In this document: piece by piece, positions 59,221 through 64,000 of the stretch
Position numbering within the stretch: position 1 is the first letter of the stretch
How the letters are laid out: every line of letters begins with the position of its first letter
Origin: Amaranthus tricolor
Taxonomy: Eukaryota; Streptophyta; Magnoliopsida; Caryophyllales; Amaranthaceae
Direction of reading: 5' to 3'
NCBI RefSeq assembly: GCF_026212465.1
Contig: NC_080063.1
Location: 18,708,797 to 18,772,796 of the forward strand
DNA: 64,000 nt
Program-made: the position numbers and the translations under genes
Notes under the pieces: generated by a model
What the model was told of the DNA's origin: nothing
What the model saw: only the letters and a program-made list of their open reading frames with translations
Databases searched by the model: none

Positions 59221-60335
59221 TATCACTTATGAGGGGAGGTTCATTCAAAGTTTGATCTTTTTGTATTTGTTGGCTTTGGAGACGCAGTGTACAGCCTATT
59301 ACATGGCTATTGTTGGCTCTACACTGCTGGCGGATAAGACCAGAACTGGGATGCGACCTCACCCTATACAAACTGTCAATGCCGATCAGGATGAGATCGC
59401 TTAAGGTGCAGTGACGTTGGCGTACTTGTATCGGCAATTGGGAATGGCGTCTAGGGCTGGTTGAAAGACCATTGCTGGTTGTCTCACATTGCTGCAGACA
59501 TGGATCTATGAGTACTTTCCGGCCTTCCGCCCTCATCATCGTCAAGCTGATGTGCCTAATAAGACCAGGGCGGAGATGTGGTCCACGCCGAAGCCAGGTC
59601 ATGAGCTCAGCAGGATGAGAAACTATAGGAGTATATTGGACTCCATGACGAAAACTCAGGTTTTGTACATCACATCACACTTTGTTATACACTTTATTTT
59701 AATTTTAGATTATTTTTTTTATGCTAATTTCGCTTGTATGCAGGTGGAATGGACTCCATACATTACTTCTCCTAGGGCATTGTTAAATGAGCACCCACGC
59801 ACCGCCTATATCTGGGGTATCACTTGTTTTGATATCGTCGAGGTGTATTTGCCTGAGAGGACAGTGAGACAGTTGGATTTTGTGCAGGCTATTCCCCCGC
59901 TCCTATGAGACCTACCCACGCTCTGCGACAGGCACAGGGTACCATTCCGTGACCTTTGCTTCTCCGCCTATTTACACAGAGGCATGGAGTAGGTTCCCCT
60001 ATTATGCCCGCGTTGGTGATCAGATACTTCGTCGGGCATCTGTTCCATTAGAGGCTGATTCTAATTACGTTTACTGGTTCAGAGTGTCCTCCCACCCATT
60101 TCTCTTCCCCGGTGAAGGACCGAGTGCCGGTTTTGGTCCAGCTGATAGCAGAGTTGAATACATTAGTGTTATTTATTTTTTTTCTTTTATGTGTTTGTAT
60201 TATTTAAATGTTTATTATTTTGTTGAAACTTTTTTTTCCTTACAGTTTGCAAATGAATTACCGAGTCGAATCGCGCCATTGCTGAGGATGCCATTGCTAA
60301 TAGCAGAGCTGATAGCAACCAAGAAGTTGTGATTG
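59221..60335 (+). pseudogene. Second plant mobile domain gene, heavily broken
   Basis: Plus-strand blocks: AYYMAIVGSTLLADKT, VTLAYLYRQLGMASRAG, CLTLLQTWIYEYFPAFRPHH, then after a likely intron (about 59659-59742) VEWTPYITSPRALLNEHP, ITCFDIVEVYLPERTVRQLDF, then FPYYARVGDQILRRAS and a C-terminal piece ending near 60331. Two in-frame stops (TAA near 59402, TGA near 59462) and a frame change after VQAIPPL at about 59900 break it. The IVEV(Y/H)LPER block is shared with the copy at 33 kb, but the copies differ enough to be separate, old arrivals. Confidence 0.8.
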
Positions 60336-60624
60336 GTTGGCATCATTCTAATTACTTCACATAACGACCACTTTTATTTATTTGTTTTGTACGTTGTATC
60401 TATCAACACAACATAGGGCCACGTACGTATCATCTAGATGGATGTAGAATTTGCAACTAATAATCTGTTCAATTCCCCTTCACTATCCAAGTATGTCCAA
60501 ACCACGTAATTATGCTCTGAGGCCATATAAAGACAGTGTTGAAGGGGAGTCCTACCCTCCATCTCTTCTCTCTTAATTAATTGTCTAACATTATAAATTT
60601 TGATTCATACTAGCAAAAAAATCA

Positions 60625-61113
60625 GGGAATTTTTGTCTAATTGAGGTCATAATAAACGCAAGTTGCATGCCGGTAGCTCTCGTATGTGCTGCCAAATATC
60701 TACATTCAACCTATTTGCCCTTACATAACCATCTCTGTACGCTAAGAACGGGTGGTTATGTCTTCCTTTTTCTCCAGGACGCACCCTCACCGTCCAAGGT
60801 CTTTCTCTTGGTTTACAACTACTTCCTACAATCATAAATTTGCGCCGACATGTTCTACTTTTAGAACCAGGTCGGGCAACATTATCTAGGTTATGCAAAT
60901 CACCCCTAATATTACCATAGTGGTGACATCTTAAATACAAACTAACTGTAGAACGTCCTTATTTTTGTTTATATGAAGCACGTGTAAATTGAAAATCAAT
61001 TCCTATTGCTATCTTATCGGCCCAAGTATGTAATTCATCTATAGAATCAAATTCTCTATCCGTAACAAATCTACCAGAGTAATCTACACTGTCCCCTAAG
61101 TTTTCAAAGTCCT
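60625..61113 (-). pseudogene. MULE transposase / FAR1-type DNA-binding fragment, broken
   Basis: Minus strand from about 61113: GRFVTDREFDSIDELHTWAD, then an in-frame TAA, then VSLYLRCHHYGNIRGD, RTCRRKFM, RPWTVRVRPGEKGRHNHPF and RLNVDIW, stopping near 60647. The spacing of Cys, Cys and HNH is that of the FAR1/WRKY-GCM1 zinc finger at the N-terminus of MULE transposases. The catalytic domain is absent. With the mobile-domain copy next to it, this suggests a decayed Mutator-like element. Confidence 0.7.
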
Positions 61114-61734
61114 GCAAATTTAAAATATGAAATAAACCATAGATTAGGTTAATAAAACATTATGTACAAACAAACATTAATAATAAAAATATTCAATATT
61201 AAATAAAAAATAATTTAATTTAATAATTAAAATTTCAGCTAAATTAAATTGTATATAAAATGAAATAATTCTAATAATAATAAAATACAAAATAATATAA
61301 ATAAATTACTACAACATAAATTATAAGTTACTAGAATAATTCAAATAAAAAATAAAAAATTATTTAAATAATAATAATATAAATTATAAAATAAAATAAT
61401 TTACTACAACGTATATTAAATAATAAGAAAATAAAAATAATTTAAATTAAAAAAAATTTTATAAAAAATTTTAAAAAACTCAGTCGCATGTGACCAAATC
61501 ATGGCTGAGTCGCACGTTTTTTTGCGACTCTAATTTTTATTTTTTTTTAAAAAAAACAACCATTCGAATCGATTAAAGTACGTACCGGATCGGATTCATA
61601 GTCGCTTTGGTTAGCTATGATAAATCGATTTCAACTTTTTAGCTTGTTTTAACTCGGAGAGCGTTTTTAGAGAGATTTTAGAGAGATGTTACCGTGTTTG
61701 AGTTTGTATATTATGCAGGGGTGTTACTAGAAAT

Positions 61735-61965
61735 TCAATATATATATAGGGTGGCGATAAAAATGTTCGAGATTTCATTTCCTACGCTTTATCTGCACCA
61801 AATTTTAACTTTTGATTTAATGTTTTTAGAGTGATAAAAGTGTTATTAAGTGAGATTGAAGTGTGTTAAACAAATTTTAAATCCAAATCCAAAGACATTT
61901 TCGTTATTTCATTAATATAGGGTGGACAATAAAATAAAAAAAGTGGCGATGTTTAGCAATAGCCC
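61735..61965. mobile_element. Possible right end of the decayed MULE
   Basis: AGGGTGGCGATAAAAATG and, 170 bases later, AGGGTGGACAATAAAAT and GTGGCGATGTTTAGCAATAG look like terminal repeat sequence. I could not find the matching left end near 58.7-59.2 kb, so this is tentative. The stretch 61120-61560 before it is AT-rich, with GAGTCGCACG and GTCGCATGTGAC words at 61480-61530. Confidence 0.35.
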
Positions 61966-62350
61966 TGTAAAAATATAAGATGGTTTCATTTGCTTGTATA
62001 AATATGATTCGGATAATAAACGATCCAAAAACAGTTTTCAAAGTCTAAGCTGACTAAGCATATGATTTTACAGTCATCTTATGCTCAAATATCTTTTAAC
62101 AACACGGTAAGCGTAGAGATCAAATGTTTGGAATTTACATATTATTTAATTTAAGGTTGTTTGAAGTATATATAGATATTTAATCTATTCTCAATAACAA
62201 ACATTTCCTATTTAAGGACAATTTTACATTACATTTCCTAAAATATGAGATGAATACAAACAAGTGAACAACTAATTACTCCACATTATTTATTTTACAA
62301 TTGTGTGACACTTTATACAAACACACATTCATTAACCCAACAAGCCTATT
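61966..62350. other. Spacer at the 3' end of proline dehydrogenase
   Basis: AT-rich. It should contain the 3' untranslated region and polyadenylation site of the proline dehydrogenase gene; nothing else seen. Confidence 0.5.
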
Positions 62351-63138
62351 TCACAGTCCAAAGCCAGCCTTCATTCTTCTCTTCAATTCCATCCTATACA
62401 CAAAGAAAAATGAAACAAATATTATATGTCAATTCTATAGTACTTCTATTAAATTGAGAATTATGGGTCAAACTAGTGGTAAACTACATTTTTTTTTTAT
62501 GTTTGTCATAAGGGTTATTCTAATCATTTATAGAAAAAATTAGTTCTACTTATCCTTACTTTTAGGTAAAAGTATTTCAAACAGACTCGATGATCCGATA
62601 ATTACACGATCTTATAACCAAACCTGATTTAGCCGGACTTAAAAAAGAATTTACAATCATATAAAACCCTATGTGGACAAAAAATCTGATATTAAACCAA
62701 CCCGAAACACCTGACTCGAAATAGACCTAATAACCCGAATAAACACCACTACTTGTAGTGGATTTTTCAGCTTTACCCATCAAGTATTATATCAATCAAT
62801 TCTTTTATTTTATTTTCTTTTTACAATTTGTTAAAAAAGGATAAGATCAATAATTTTGATAAAGAAGTTAAAGAGTATTAAAAAAGATAATGCTTACCCC
62901 ATAAGTTGCCTATCAAGACGTGAAGAAGACAGCATTCCTCTATTTTCTTCAGCTCTTCTTAAGAGATATGGGATAACTTCTTCAACTGGCCCAAAAGTCA
63001 AGTATTTGCTAACTTGAAAACCAGCATTTTTTAGGCCATATGAAAGTGCCTCAGACATTCCATATAATTGCGCAAATTCAAGCCTTTCATTCTCCCTTCC
63101 TATCCCTAAATCTTTCGCTTTCTTAGCTGCCAATTGCC
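62351..63138 (-). CDS. Proline dehydrogenase, last two exons (5' part off the window)
   Basis: Two exons, 63138-62898 and 62393-62351, with consistent phase; the rest of the gene lies beyond the right edge. Together they encode the C-terminal 90 or so residues: KAKDLGIGREN, LEFAQLYGMSEALSYGLKNAGF, TFGPVEEVIPYLLRRAEENRG, then across the junction DRQLMGMELKRRMKAGF and the stop. These are the closing beta/alpha-barrel segments of mitochondrial ProDH (FAD-dependent oxidation of proline to pyrroline-5-carboxylate), with the conserved RRAEENRG substrate-binding helix intact. In plants the gene (ERD5 type) is repressed by drought and induced on rehydration and by proline; nothing in the visible part shows its regulation. 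The intron between the exons and the upstream intron each carry a hAT-like MITE. Confidence 0.9.
62568..62752. mobile_element. hAT-like MITE, family 1, in the last ProDH intron
   Basis: GTATTTCAAACAGACTCGATGATCCG at the left, AACCCGAATAAACACC at the right. Same order of words as the copies at 9439 and 63231. No clear target duplication. Confidence 0.6.
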
Positions 63139-63230
63139 CTATTAATCATCAAAAAGGCCTAAAAGTGTCAATAGCTATAGTAACTAGGATGTAGACTAAA
63201 TTTGATCTCTTTATCTTTATATAGCTATGA

Positions 63231-63420
63231 TTAGACGTATTCAAAATAGACTCGATAATCCGAAACTTACCCGACATTTTAACCGAACCCAATTTGACTC
63301 GATTTCAAAAACGATATACAATTATGCAAAAACAATAAGGACGCAAACCCGATTTCAAACCAACCTGAATCACACACCTAACCCGAAATCAACCCGATAA
63401 CGCAAATGAACACCTTTATG
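63231..63420. mobile_element. hAT-like MITE, family 1, in the upstream ProDH intron
   Basis: Starts ATTAGACGTATTCAAAATAG and ends AAATGAACACCTTTAT, flanked by AGCTATG and GGCTATG. The interior has ACCCGACATTTTAACCGAACCC as in the other members. Confidence 0.7.
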
Positions 63421-64000
63421 GCTATGTCCAAAAAAACTCTTAACTAGCTGACATCTACTACAAAGAATAATTTAAGTGTGTTTTGTTTGACAATTGTGTG
63501 TTGATTGTTGGTTACTAATTGGCTGATTCAGTTAGTTCTTGTTTGACCACTTAAAAGTATTGCCTTTTTTGCCAAGATTATTAAGCTAAATGTATAAGTC
63601 AATTGTTAACACTAATGCTTAGTAAAATTATTAATCGGTTATTGGTTGATTTGGTTGGCTTTTTTGACCACCTAAGTATCAATCTTTTATTTCGGTTGTT
63701 GATCACAAATGATTTGTATTATTACTTATTGGTTATTGGCTAGTTCAATTCAATCAGCTTGTTTGACTGGCCTTTCTGTTGATTGTTAAGTTAGTTATAT
63801 CAGTCAATAATTTGGTAAAATTAGGTATCGATTCTTGACTATTTATCGGAAAAAACATGGGCATCAACAAAAAGTCAATCAAAAAAAGTTGACCGTAACA
63901 ACTTTTTTACATTAGCTTAAAGATAAGCTTGCAAGTGACTTAAAATCATTTAACAAATAAGTTTTTTTTAGCGGTTTAATCGACTAACAAATCAAAAGTC
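63421..64000. other. ProDH intron sequence to the window end
   Basis: No exon of proline dehydrogenase recognised here. The DNA is rich in TTGATTGTTGGTTA/GTTGGTTGACT-like words (63490-63830), which look like a decayed simple repeat or MITE, unassigned. Confidence 0.45.

Overview
This window is nuclear DNA from a flowering plant, most likely a core eudicot. The evidence is AT-rich sequence, GT-AG introns, TATA boxes, plant-only gene families (PERK kinase, TBL acetyltransferase, plant mobile domain) and many small plant-type transposons. Dispersed copies of a GAGACGGTCTCAC-type repeat and a spinach/beet-like flavour suggest Caryophyllales, but that is a weak inference. No organelle, bacterial or CRISPR features were seen. 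Exon boundaries were worked out by hand from splice sites, reading-frame phase and family similarity; wherever a complete gene is given, the exon lengths sum to a multiple of three.

Left part (1-18 kb): the chloroplast-targeted At4g37920-type gene (minus, runs off the left edge), a complete 8-exon PERK-type receptor kinase (minus), and, diverging from it, a 6-exon coiled-coil protein with a C-terminal membrane anchor (plus). Middle (18-38 kb): a two-exon trichome birefringence-like gene (minus) split by a 7.35-kb intron full of repeats. It is followed by about 11 kb without an intact gene, holding a LINE 3' end, Stowaway-like elements and a 2.6-kb inverted-repeat transposon that carries a broken plant-mobile-domain gene and arrays of palindromes. 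Right part (38-58 kb): a 68-residue basic protein (plus), then a run of minus-strand genes: tetraspanin, type-2 tryptophan synthase beta (TrpB2), archaeal-type cofactor-independent phosphoglycerate mutase, and a 65-residue KIN/LEA-like stress protein hidden in three tiny exons. Right edge (58-64 kb): a second decayed plant-mobile-domain/MULE transposase region, then the last two exons of proline dehydrogenase (minus, runs off the right edge).

The genes do not form a pathway cluster. They are ordinary housekeeping, cell-wall and signalling genes. Two (TrpB2 and the phosphoglycerate mutase) belong to families of archaeal type, and two (the KIN-like protein and proline dehydrogenase) suggest stress and osmolyte biology. 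The liveliest content is the mobile DNA: target-site duplications can still be read for several miniature elements, for a nested Tourist-like pair, and for two SINEs whose 3' ends match a nearby LINE fragment.
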